A DNA stretch of 46,013 nt. Source: Faecalibacterium langellae. GTDB lineage: Bacteria > Bacillota > Clostridia > Oscillospirales > Ruminococcaceae. Below, piece after piece: positions 1 to 6,937 of the stretch. The stretch spans positions 1 through 46,013 of the forward strand of contig NZ_NMTR01000010.1 in the NCBI RefSeq assembly GCF_002549775.1, in the 5' to 3' direction. The translations under genes and the position numbers were made by a program. Position 1 is the first letter of the stretch. The number at the start of each line of letters is the position of its first letter. The notes beneath the pieces were generated by a model. That model made no database searches, was not told the origin of the DNA, and saw nothing but the letters and a program-made list of their open reading frames with translations.

Positions 1-27
1 CAACCCCAAAGAGGATGGGCTCCATAC

Positions 28-60
28 AAAAAAGCTAGCCGCTTCGCTTAACGCTTTTTT
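28..60 (+). terminator. intrinsic terminator-like hairpin
   Basis: Arms AAAAAAGC (28-35) and GCTTTTTT (53-60) pair around a GC-rich centre and end in six T residues. It probably ends a gene lying left of the window. Confidence 0.6.
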
Positions 61-77
61 GTGTTCCGCCATTTCAA

Positions 78-119
78 GGCCCCTCAGCCGCTGCGGCGGC
101 AGCTCCCCGCAGGGGAGCG
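78..119. repeat. GC-rich double-hairpin repeat unit
   Basis: Two adjacent small hairpins, one on a CCGCTGCGGCGG core and one with arms GCTCCCC/GGGGAGC, are preceded by CCCCTCAG. The layout resembles the half-module of the larger repeat at 123-281, so this looks like a diverged member of the same family. Confidence 0.5.
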
Positions 120-122
120 GGA

Positions 123-281
123 GCGCCCTCTCCGTCACCTTCGGTGACACCTCTCCCTAAGGGAGAGGCAAGAAGCACTCCCAGTATGCCCTTGGTACCC
201 TTTCGAAAAAGAGACAAGAAACGTGCCCTCCACGGTCTTGGCTCTCCCTTCGGGAGAGCTGGCGCGAAGCGCCTGAGAGGG
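123..281. repeat. MITE-like inverted-module hairpin repeat, copy 1
   Basis: The left module reads GCCCTCTCCG, a hairpin (GTCACC/GGTGAC), then CTCTCCC/GGGAGAG and GGCAAG. The right end carries the same module in inverse orientation (CTTGG, CTCTCCC/GGGAGAG, a small hairpin, CTGAGAGGG). The two face each other across about 60 bp. A second copy with different stem sequences but the same skeleton lies at 12901-13025. Together with 78-119 and a further hairpin near 298-345 it fills most of the 450 bp before holB. Confidence 0.7.
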
Positions 282-388
282 TTGGCTTCCCGCCGGGCTG
301 CCTGTTCTCCCCGCTGACGCGGATGCTCCCGCAGGGAGCCAGCGGCAGCAGATGCCGTTTGCCGTTACGGCCCCACCCGTGAAAAAGA

Positions 389-420
389 GAATTTGAAAAA
401 TCCGCAGATTTTTCAAATTC
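389..420. repeat. perfect 14-bp inverted repeat upstream of holB
   Basis: Arms GAATTTGAAAAATC (389-402) and GATTTTTCAAATTC (407-420) flank a CGCA loop. A related 20-bp perfect palindrome with a GAAAAATC/GATTTTTC core lies at 2279-2298. Either an attenuator or terminator-type hairpin or a protein-binding palindrome would fit; nothing in the sequence decides. Confidence 0.55.
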
Positions 421-499
421 TCAAAATAAAATAATTTTTCCGCTAATATTGTCAGAGCGAAGCGGAGACAATTCTAAATCAAAAAAGGAGCACCCGCTT

Positions 500-1459
500 A
501 TGATGCTGGACCGCATGGAAGGCAATGCAGAACTGAAAACGAGCGTGCGGCAGATGCTGGCGTCCCGGCGGCTGACCCACAGTGTGCTTCTGGTGGGCGA
601 AGACGGGCTGGGAGCCGGTTTTGCGGCCCGCTGCATCGCCGCCGATTATCTTTACCCCGCAGGCGGCGCGCCCGCTGAAGCGCTTCTGCGGGGCGAATGC
701 TGCCGCGCTGTGGCAAAGGCCGGCAAGCGCGACAGCGGCCAGGTGGAGACGGGCATCGTGCGCGAGGCCATCTCGGTGTCCGGCATGGGCAGCGGCGGGC
801 GGTACCTTGTGGGTCAGGTCACGGCCATGCGCAGTGAGATTTTCAACACCAGCCTGTCCGCCGAGGGACGCGCCGTCCTGCTCTACCATGTGGAGCGCAT
901 GAACGAGGAGTCCGCCAATGCCCTGCTGAAGGTCATGGAGGAGCCGCCCGAGGGGGTGCTGTTCCTGCTCACGGCGGATTCGCTGGCAAGCGTTCTGCCC
1001 ACCATCCGCAGCCGCTGCGTCAGCTTTGCGGTGGCGCCCGTCTCGCCGGAGCAGTGCGCCCGCTACTGCGTCGCGCAGGGGGTGGACAAAAAGACGGCGG
1101 CCCTGTACAGTGAACTGTTCGACGGCCACATCGGCACGGTGCTGGCTGCCGCCCGGGACGAAGCCCGCACCGCGCAGGTGGAAAAGGCCCTGCAGCTGGC
1201 AAAGGCGGCCGCCGCCCACGACAGCTATGCCGCCGCCGTGCTGCTGGCCGCCTTTGAAAAGGACAAGGCCGGTGCGGCGGCCCTGCTGGCGGATTTCCGC
1301 GCCGTGGCGGCGGCAGGCCTGCGCGGCAGCCCCCACGCCCCGGTGCAGGGCGCGGACGCCCAGCGGGCCCTGCGGCTGGCCGAAGCCGCCATCCAGCGTC
1401 TGGGCGCGCAGGTGAACCCGAAGATCGTGCTCAGCGTGTTCGCTGCAAAACTTGCATAA
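500..1459 (+). CDS. holB: DNA polymerase III subunit delta'
   Basis: Clamp-loader subunit of the replicative DNA polymerase; with delta and tau/gamma it loads the sliding clamp. The protein of 319 residues begins MMLDRMEGNAELK and has the family's order: an N-terminal AAA+ segment (HSVLLVGEDGLGAG, a degenerate P-loop as expected for delta'), a short cysteine region, and the well conserved stretch NEESANALLKVMEEPPEG followed by PTIRSRC, which carries the SRC arginine-finger motif. The C-terminal third is the alanine-rich collar. I chose ATG 500 because AAAGGAG (484-490) lies 9 bases upstream; an in-frame start at 449 would put the ribosome site inside the gene. In Bacillus holB is followed by ricT; here ricT is 13 kb away on the other strand. 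Terminator at 1467-1508. Confidence 0.93.
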   Translation: MMLDRMEGNAELKTSVRQMLASRRLTHSVLLVGEDGLGAGFAARCIAADYLYPAGGAPAEALLRGECCRAVAKAGKRDSGQVETGIVREAISVSGMGSGGRYLVGQVTAMRSEIFNTSLSAEGRAVLLYHVERMNEESANALLKVMEEPPEGVLFLLTADSLASVLPTIRSRCVSFAVAPVSPEQCARYCVAQGVDKKTAALYSELFDGHIGTVLAAARDEARTAQVEKALQLAKAAAAHDSYAAAVLLAAFEKDKAGAAALLADFRAVAAAGLRGSPHAPVQGADAQRALRLAEAAIQRLGAQVNPKIVLSVFAAKLA

Positions 1460-1466
1460 CAAAAAT

Positions 1467-1508
1467 ATCCCCGGCAGAGGAAGGCGCAAGGCCCTTTCTG
1501 CCGGGGAT
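1467..1508. terminator. bidirectional terminator between holB and the lipoprotein gene
   Basis: Arms ATCCCCGGCAG (1467-1477) and CTGCCGGGGAT (1498-1508) pair perfectly. A-rich sequence lies on the left and TTTCTTTAT on the right, so both convergent genes can end here. Confidence 0.85.
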
Positions 1509-1512
1509 TTCT

Positions 1513-2061
1513 TTATACTTCTTCAACAAGGATATCCGGGTAAATGGAAGCGGCTTCGTAGGTGAAGGTCGCTTTTTTGTTTTTGCTTGCAGCAGTGAAG
1601 ACAATGACAGTTCGATTGTCGTTCCGATACTGCTCAGGCGTGAGACTGATATAGAGAGGAATGCGGGGGGCGATTGCTCCGGGGGCGACAGAAACGGAAT
1701 CAGTAAACTGCAGCGTGCCATTTTTTTCAATATTATCCAGACTGCAGACAGTTGCCGGACTGCCATCGACCGTGCAGGTGAAATCAGAAAGCTTCAATTC
1801 AAAAGAAGTGTTGTTTGCTTTGTTGTCGATATACAAGAAGGTGTACTTATAGTAGTCGTTGTTAAACGTCATCGGAACAAAGCTGCCCATGTTGACGTAG
1901 ATATCACCCATGCCCTGCTGTTTGCTTCCATCCATGGTAGGAGATGCAGTGCTGGGTGCTCCCCCACCCCCGCATCCGGCCAGAGCGCCGGCGGCGGCAG
2001 CAGACAGAACGGCAAGGCCGGTGGCTTTCAGAAAAACGCGGCGGCTGATCATTTTAGACAT
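1513..2061 (-). CDS. Tat-type lipoprotein, unknown function
   Basis: Predicted exported lipoprotein of about 182 residues. The N-terminus has a twin-arginine motif (SRRVFLKATG), a hydrophobic stretch (LAVLSAAAAG) and a lipobox ending LAGC, followed by a GGGG linker, so it should be anchored on the outer face of the membrane. The rest (about residues 60-180) looks like a small beta-rich domain with conserved-looking stretches such as VFTAASKNKKATFTYEA; I recognise no enzymatic motif. The start could be ATG 2064 or ATG 2061; AAAAGGAGA (2069-2077) leaves only 4 bases before the first and 7 before the second, so I prefer 2061. It has its own promoter at 2231-2259 and a leader with a large hairpin. 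Confidence 0.8.
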   Translation of the reverse strand: MSKMISRRVFLKATGLAVLSAAAAGALAGCGGGGAPSTASPTMDGSKQQGMGDIYVNMGSFVPMTFNNDYYKYTFLYIDNKANNTSFELKLSDFTCTVDGSPATVCSLDNIEKNGTLQFTDSVSVAPGAIAPRIPLYISLTPEQYRNDNRTVIVFTAASKNKKATFTYEAASIYPDILVEEV

Positions 2062-2109
2062 CATTGATTCTCCTTTTCAAGATTTCTTCTGGGTGGAACA
2101 GTCGGATAG

Positions 2110-2159
2110 AAACAGAAACACCCTCCAGCGCTTGCGGTACACTGGAGGGGTCTCTGTTT
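2110..2159 (-). promoter_or_regulatory. long hairpin in the lipoprotein mRNA leader
   Basis: Arms AAACAGA..CCCTCCAG (2110-2128) and CTGGAGGG..TCTGTTT (2142-2159) can pair with a short internal mismatch. On the minus strand this lies between the predicted promoter (2231-2259) and the start codon (2061). No T-run follows it, so it is more likely a leader structure or stabiliser than a terminator. Confidence 0.5.
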
Positions 2160-2230
2160 GGGGTATTGCTTTGGTGTGAGGAGGAATCATGTGTAAGGCG
2201 CGGTTGCGGCCCCGCATCCCTACAAAAGAT

Positions 2231-2259
2231 AGTATACCCTATTTTCCGTAAAAAGTCAT
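2231..2259 (-). promoter_or_regulatory. sigma-A type promoter for the lipoprotein gene
   Basis: Minus strand ATGACT-N17-TATACT (-35 at 2259-2254, -10 at 2236-2231). Transcription would start near 2224 and give a leader of about 160 bases. The 2162-2385 gap otherwise holds the palindrome at 2279-2298. Confidence 0.55.
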
Positions 2260-2385
2260 TGCTTTTTTGTGAAAAAATCGAAAAATCAATTGATTTTTCA
2301 AACAGAGACCGTGCAGAACGTCAGGACGCCGTTTCAGCACGCCGTTTTTCCGCGCAGCGGATATTCTTTTCTCCAGAATAACATA

Positions 2386-2919
2386 TCAGCGGCAAAAGGT
2401 CAAATCTTTTTTTGCTTCGGCGGCGTGCAGCCTGCCGTGCTCCACATAGTGGGCGGCGTTGCGCACATTCGCCTCGGCCTGGGCGGGCGTCACCTGCTTG
2501 ATGATCTTTGCGGGCACGCCCACAGCCACCGACCCGTCCGGGATGACCATGCCTTCCGGCACCAGCGCCCCGGCCCCGATGATGCAGTTTTTGCCCACCA
2601 CGCAGTGGTTCAGCAGGGTGGCGTGCATCCCGATGAGGCTGCCGTCGCCCACGGTGCACCCGTGCACCAGCGCGCTGTGGCCCACCGTGACGTTTTTGCC
2701 CAGCGTCACGGCCCCGCCCACGTCGCAGTGCAGCACGGCGTTGTCCTGCACATTGGTGTTCTCGCCGATGGTCAAAGTGCCGTCGTCGCCCCGCAGCACG
2801 GCCCCGTACCAGACGGTGGAGCCGGGTCTCAGCACCACATCGCCCTGCACGGTGGCGTTGGGGGCCACGAAGACTGCGCCCTCATCGCGGGGGAATTTTC
2901 CACAAAAAGACAGGAACAT
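2386..2919 (-). CDS. gamma-class carbonic anhydrase family protein
   Basis: Left-handed beta-helix protein of 177 residues in the gamma-carbonic anhydrase/YrdA-PaaY group, likely a cytoplasmic trimer that hydrates CO2 or has a related metal-dependent role. Hexapeptide repeats run through residues 15-150 (for example VAPNATVQGDVVLRPGSTVW, ENTNVQDNAVLH). The three zinc ligands are visible: the His of NAVLHCD and the two histidines five apart in VGHSALVHG. The C-terminal alpha-helix (PAQAEANVRNAAHYVEHGRL) closes the fold as in the family. Start ATG 2919, with only a weak ribosome site (AAGGCGG) upstream. It is divergent from the carboxypeptidase gene at 3034. The family also contains non-catalytic members, so activity is inferred. 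Confidence 0.88.
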   Translation of the reverse strand: MFLSFCGKFPRDEGAVFVAPNATVQGDVVLRPGSTVWYGAVLRGDDGTLTIGENTNVQDNAVLHCDVGGAVTLGKNVTVGHSALVHGCTVGDGSLIGMHATLLNHCVVGKNCIIGAGALVPEGMVIPDGSVAVGVPAKIIKQVTPAQAEANVRNAAHYVEHGRLHAAEAKKDLTFCR

Positions 2920-3033
2920 TGTTAAAAACCGCCTTTCTCTCTTTCGCTTTTGGCTCGTTTATGGTATTCTTTAAGGTAGAACAAAATCATTTCCGGCGCT
3001 TTGGGCCGGGACGTCGATCAAGGGGGTACGCTC

Positions 3034-4314
3034 ATGTTTCAAAACAGGTTCTTCCGCCGTGCCGCAGCACTGGTGCTCACCCTGGCGCTTGCCGCCGCGG
3101 CGGCGCTGCCGGGGCTGGCCGCCTACCCCATGCCCATCCAGACGGCCAGCGAGACCGAGGCGGTGTATCTGTTCAACGCCGACACCGGCAAGACCATCCT
3201 GGCCCAGAACGCCGACCAGCAGCAGTATGTGGCCAGCCTGACCAAGATGATGACCGCCCTGCTGCTGCTGGAGAGCGGCAAGGACCTGAACGGCGAAGTG
3301 ACCGTGCCCACCGCCATGACCCAGGAGTTCAAGGACATCCAGAACGCCAACGGCATGACCGCGGGCCTGCGCATCGGTGAGACGGTGCGCCGCATCGACC
3401 TGCTGTATGCCCTGCTGGTGTCCAGCGCCAACGACGCCGCCAGCGTCATCGCCTACGATGTGGGCGGCAGCGTGCTGGACTTCGTCCGGCAGATGAACGC
3501 CCGCGCGGCGGAGCTGGGCTGCACCGGCACCAACTTCACCTGCGCCCACGGCCTGTTCGACTACGGCAACGTTTCCACCGCCGAGGACATGGCCAGGATC
3601 GCGGCGGAATGCTACAAAAACCCCACCTTCGTGCAGGTGTCCGGCACGGCGGCCTACACCATGCCCGCCACCAATCTGCACCAGAATGAGCGCACCATCA
3701 ACTCCACGAACCCCCTCACCGACACCGGCAGCGAGTTCTACCGCAGCTACATCAAGTGCGTCAAGGGCGGCTTCACCACCCTGGCGGGCCGCTGCGCCGT
3801 GGCCTTTGCCGAACAGGGCGGCCACACCTACGGCCTTGTGATCCTCCACGCGGACAACGCCAGCCTCTACACCGAGTGTGACCAGCTGCTGGACTGGGCC
3901 TTTGAGAGCTTTTCGGACCGCCCGCTGGTGGACACCCAGACCGAGCTGACCACCATCGACCTGACCAAGTGCCGCGCCCAGCCCACCGCCGCGCTGTATG
4001 CGGCGGCTCCTGTCAGCGGCTACGGCCACGCAGACGATGTGGTGAGCTACGCCTTCGACCTGCCCGAGAGCATCCCGGCCACCGTGAAAAACGGCCAGAA
4101 GGTGGGCACCGCCACCGTCTATCTGGACGGCTACGAGGTGGGTACCGTGGACCTTGTGACCCATGCGGAATATATCTCCGACTTCCGCACCGACTCCAAA
4201 GCCACCCTGCTGCTGCTGTGCACGCTGGTGGTCATCCTGGGCGCGCTCACCGTGCTCACCCTTGCGGCGGGCGGCGGCGCGCTGAGCCTGCGGCGCAGAA
4301 AGCGCAGACATTGA
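3034..4314 (+). CDS. dacA: D-alanyl-D-alanine carboxypeptidase (PBP5-like)
   Basis: Penicillin-binding peptidase S11 that removes the terminal D-Ala from peptidoglycan stem peptides on the outer face of the membrane. The 426-residue protein has a signal peptide (FFRRAAALVLTLALAAAAA, cleaved near PGLAAYP), the SxxK motif in VASLTKMMTALLLL with the nucleophile serine, the SxN motif in VSSANDAASV, and a KGG motif (KCVKGGFTTLAG) where many family members have KTG. A beta-rich PBP5 C-domain follows (about 290-380), then a C-terminal transmembrane helix and a basic tail (SLRRRKRRH), so it is anchored at the C-terminus. Start ATG 3034 is preceded by AAGGGGG with 7-base spacing; the in-frame TTG at 3001 has no such site. 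Terminator at 4334-4377. Confidence 0.93.
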   Translation: MFQNRFFRRAAALVLTLALAAAAALPGLAAYPMPIQTASETEAVYLFNADTGKTILAQNADQQQYVASLTKMMTALLLLESGKDLNGEVTVPTAMTQEFKDIQNANGMTAGLRIGETVRRIDLLYALLVSSANDAASVIAYDVGGSVLDFVRQMNARAAELGCTGTNFTCAHGLFDYGNVSTAEDMARIAAECYKNPTFVQVSGTAAYTMPATNLHQNERTINSTNPLTDTGSEFYRSYIKCVKGGFTTLAGRCAVAFAEQGGHTYGLVILHADNASLYTECDQLLDWAFESFSDRPLVDTQTELTTIDLTKCRAQPTAALYAAAPVSGYGHADDVVSYAFDLPESIPATVKNGQKVGTATVYLDGYEVGTVDLVTHAEYISDFRTDSKATLLLLCTLVVILGALTVLTLAAGGGALSLRRRKRRH

Positions 4315-4333
4315 CCTTATTCTATAACAAAAA

Positions 4334-4383
4334 AAGCGGCACATCAAGCCTTGCGGAAAAGGCCCGATGTGCCGCTTACTTTT
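4334..4383. terminator. bidirectional terminator
   Basis: Arms AAGCGGCACATC (4334-4345) and GATGTGCCGCTT (4366-4377), with an A-run to the left and a T-run to the right. It serves the carboxypeptidase gene (+) and the OPT/PqqD pair (-), and abuts the PqqD-like stop codon. Confidence 0.85.
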
Positions 4384-4737
4384 TTACTTGTTGAGGAACC
4401 GGATAAAGTGGTAGGATTCCACGATCTGGAAGTACTTGATGATGCGGGGATACAGCGGCTCGGCCTTTTCGCCGTACTGCTGCTTCATGCATTCAGCAAG
4501 GTCCGCAACGGTCTTCTGCCCGTCGATCAGCGGCCAAAGGTAGCTGCCGGTCTCGTCCAGATGGACCTGGGTGGTGCGTGGTTTGTGAAACACTTTTTGC
4601 GCGATCGTATTGAACAGGCCGGTGTTCTCCACCTCCAGGGTGATAAGGCCGGTCTGCTCGTCGGTGTGCCAGCGCAGGGTCTCCGCACGCTGCGGGATCA
4701 GGTCCAGATAATTGATGGATTCGTTCTTATGCTTCAT
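4384..4737 (-). CDS. PqqD-like small protein
   Basis: Cytoplasmic protein of 117 residues resembling the PqqD family of winged-helix peptide chaperones. Visible features are an N-terminal MKHKNESINYLDLIP, a central TGSYLWPLIDGQKTVADLAE (the PqqD-type pattern of an aromatic strand followed by a helix with G..TV..L) and a helical C-terminus. Many such proteins stand alone without a radical-SAM partner, as here, so a role in a peptide maturase is not supported. The ATG overlaps the stop codon of the OPT transporter gene as TGATG, so the two are almost certainly translationally coupled. I could not connect its function to oligopeptide uptake; the coupling is the only clue. Confidence 0.7.
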   Translation of the reverse strand: MKHKNESINYLDLIPQRAETLRWHTDEQTGLITLEVENTGLFNTIAQKVFHKPRTTQVHLDETGSYLWPLIDGQKTVADLAECMKQQYGEKAEPLYPRIIKYFQIVESYHFIRFLNK

Positions 4738-6626
4738 CAGTTCTTCTTTTTCTTGAGGGAAAACGCCAGCAGGCATGCGATCATCACGATCATCAGCACG
4801 ATGCCGCCGATGTTGCCCAGGTCAAAGCTCAGGGCAGTGTTGATGCCAAACACGGCGAACACGGCCAGCAGGATGCCCACAAGGCCCTCGCCTGCGATCA
4901 TACCGGCGCAGAACAGGGTGCCGTTGGTGCTCTGCTCCTCCTTGGTCTTGGCATCGACCTTCTTGCGGCTGTCCATGAACCAGCGCACCACGCCACCGAT
5001 CATGATGGAGGTGTTCAGGTAGATGGGCAGGTACAGGCCGATGGCGAACGGCATCACGGGGATGCGCAGAACTTCCAGAGCCAGAGCCAGGAACACGCCG
5101 GTGAACACCAGGTTCCAGGGCAGGTTGCCGCCCATGATGCCCTCAACGATCATCTTCATCAGGGTAGCCTGGGGTGCGGGCACCTCGGCACCGCCGTAGC
5201 CCCATGCGCTGTCCAGCAGGTACAGCACGCCGCCGATGGCAAGGCCTGCGGCGATCACGCCGATCAGCTCGCCGATCTGCTGCTTGACCGGGGTCGCACC
5301 CAGCAGGTAGCCGGTCTTCAGGTCCTGCGAAGTATCCGCTGCGATGGCAGCGCAGATGCAGATGACGGAAGCGATGGCCATGGAGCCGATCATGCCCTCA
5401 ATGCCCACGTTGCCGGTGGCCTTCAGGACCATGGTAGCGATCAGCAGGGTGGCAATGGTCATGCCGGAGACGGGGTTGTTGGAACTGCCGATCATGCCGA
5501 CCATACGTGCAGAGACGGTGGAGAAGAAGAAGCCGAAGATGACGATCAGCAGAGCACCCAGCGGGCTGACGGGAATTGCCGGAGCCAGCCAGATGATGAG
5601 GATGATGAGCAGGATGCCGCCCAGGATGAAGGGCATGGGCAGGTCCTTCTCGGTGCGGGAGGTGCCGGAAGCACTGCCGCCCTTCATGCTCTTCATGGCA
5701 TCACGGAAGGTGGATGCGATCAGAGGCAGGCTCTTGATCAGCGAGATGATGCCGCCGGTGGCGATGGCGCCAGCGCCGATATACTTGACGTAGTTGGACC
5801 AGATGGCGTCTGCACCGCCCGCTGCGTACAGGTCCGCAATGGTGGTGCCTGCTGCAGCCGGGTACAGGGAGATGTTCGCGCCGAACAGGCAGATCAGCGG
5901 GATGATGACCATCCAGCCCACCAGAGAACCGGCGAACATATAAGAAGCGGTCTTGGGGCCGACGATGTAGCCCACGCCCAGCAGAGCGGGGTAAACTTCC
6001 ATGCCCAGCGCGCCCTTGAAGGAGTTGAACGCCAGAGCGATGTCGGCGGGGATGGCCTTCAGGCCATCGACGATGAACTTGAAGATGGCCGCCAGGCCCA
6101 TGCCGGAGAACACGGTGGAAGCGTTTGAGCCGCCTTCCTCACCGGCCAGCAGCACGTCTGCGCAGGCGGTGCCTTCCGGGTAGAGCAGGGTGGCATGTTC
6201 CTTGACGATCAGCGCGTTGCGCAGGGGCACCATGAACAGAACGCCCAGGATGCCGCCGCACAGGGCGATCAGGGTGATCTCCAGGATGCTGGGCTTATCG
6301 CACAGGCCTTCCTTTGCCCACAGGAACAGCGCAGGCATGGTGAAGATGGCACCGGCGGCCAGGCTCTCGCCTGCGGAACCGATGGTCTGCACCATGTTGC
6401 TCTCCAGAATGGAGTTCTTCTTGAGCAGGACGCGGATGACGCCCATAGAGATGACTGCTGCCGGGATGGAGGCAGAAACAGTCATGCCGACGCGCAGGCC
6501 CAGGTAGGCATTTGCAGCGCCGAAGACCACGGACAGGATGATGCCCATGATCACAGAGGTCGCCGTCATTTCTGCGGTGATCTTTTCCGCAGGAATATAC
6601 GGCTTGAAGGATTCTTGATCTTTCAT
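4737..6626 (-). CDS. OPT family oligopeptide transporter
   Basis: Polytopic membrane transporter of 629 residues, oligopeptide transporter superfamily, expected to import peptides or metal-chelate compounds with protons. The sequence has some 14-16 hydrophobic segments. Family-like stretches include FGAANAYLGLRVGMTVSASI near the N-terminus, TIGSAGESLAAGAIFT, and GSSNNPVSGMTIATLL in the second half. The C-terminus is LLAFSLKKKKN. An upstream open frame would add 90 residues, but AAGGAG (6634-6639) sits 7 bases before ATG 6626 (MKDQESFKPYIP), and the promoter at 6757-6785 lies inside the longer frame. Downstream it is coupled to the PqqD-like gene. Confidence 0.92.
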   Translation of the reverse strand: MKDQESFKPYIPAEKITAEMTATSVIMGIILSVVFGAANAYLGLRVGMTVSASIPAAVISMGVIRVLLKKNSILESNMVQTIGSAGESLAAGAIFTMPALFLWAKEGLCDKPSILEITLIALCGGILGVLFMVPLRNALIVKEHATLLYPEGTACADVLLAGEEGGSNASTVFSGMGLAAIFKFIVDGLKAIPADIALAFNSFKGALGMEVYPALLGVGYIVGPKTASYMFAGSLVGWMVIIPLICLFGANISLYPAAAGTTIADLYAAGGADAIWSNYVKYIGAGAIATGGIISLIKSLPLIASTFRDAMKSMKGGSASGTSRTEKDLPMPFILGGILLIILIIWLAPAIPVSPLGALLIVIFGFFFSTVSARMVGMIGSSNNPVSGMTIATLLIATMVLKATGNVGIEGMIGSMAIASVICICAAIAADTSQDLKTGYLLGATPVKQQIGELIGVIAAGLAIGGVLYLLDSAWGYGGAEVPAPQATLMKMIVEGIMGGNLPWNLVFTGVFLALALEVLRIPVMPFAIGLYLPIYLNTSIMIGGVVRWFMDSRKKVDAKTKEEQSTNGTLFCAGMIAGEGLVGILLAVFAVFGINTALSFDLGNIGGIVLMIVMIACLLAFSLKKKKN

Positions 6627-6756
6627 GCTTGCACTCCTTGCGACAGCACAAACGTCCCGCTGCAAAAAAAGCAAGGCGCTTGTGCTGTCTGTTTTCCTAT
6701 TCCTATTTCCAAAACACGCGCATCCTATCCCGAAAGGACACGCTGGCACATTCTCT

Positions 6757-6785
6757 ATTATACTAAAGTGTGACTCTAAAGGCAA
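6757..6785 (-). promoter_or_regulatory. sigma-A promoter for the OPT gene
   Basis: Minus strand TTGCCT-N17-TATAAT (-35 at 6785-6780, -10 at 6762-6757), giving a leader of about 125 bases. The remaining 6627-6937 gap contains this promoter and the kinase terminator, nothing else recognised. Confidence 0.75.
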
Positions 6786-6861
6786 CTGGAAATGTTCACA
6801 AGGAATCAACAAAAAGTTCGTGAATTCAAGCATTTTGCGTAAAATTCGGCCATAAACCTGC

Positions 6862-6900
6862 AAAAAAACTCCATGCAGGCAGAAAACTGTCCGCATGGAG
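6862..6900 (-). terminator. terminator of the kinase operon
   Basis: Minus strand arms CTCCATGC (6900-6893) and GCATGGAG (6876-6869), followed by TTTTTTTG. It is the first clear terminator below trmN6, which supports one long minus-strand transcript. Confidence 0.8.
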
Positions 6901-6937
6901 CGTACATTCTTTTAACGGCACCCGGGGGCCCCGCTGC

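Noticed and set aside
6627-6937. Riboswitch in the OPT leader
   Set aside because: The leader is about 125 bases with no conserved aptamer pattern I can recognise and no terminator-antiterminator pair.
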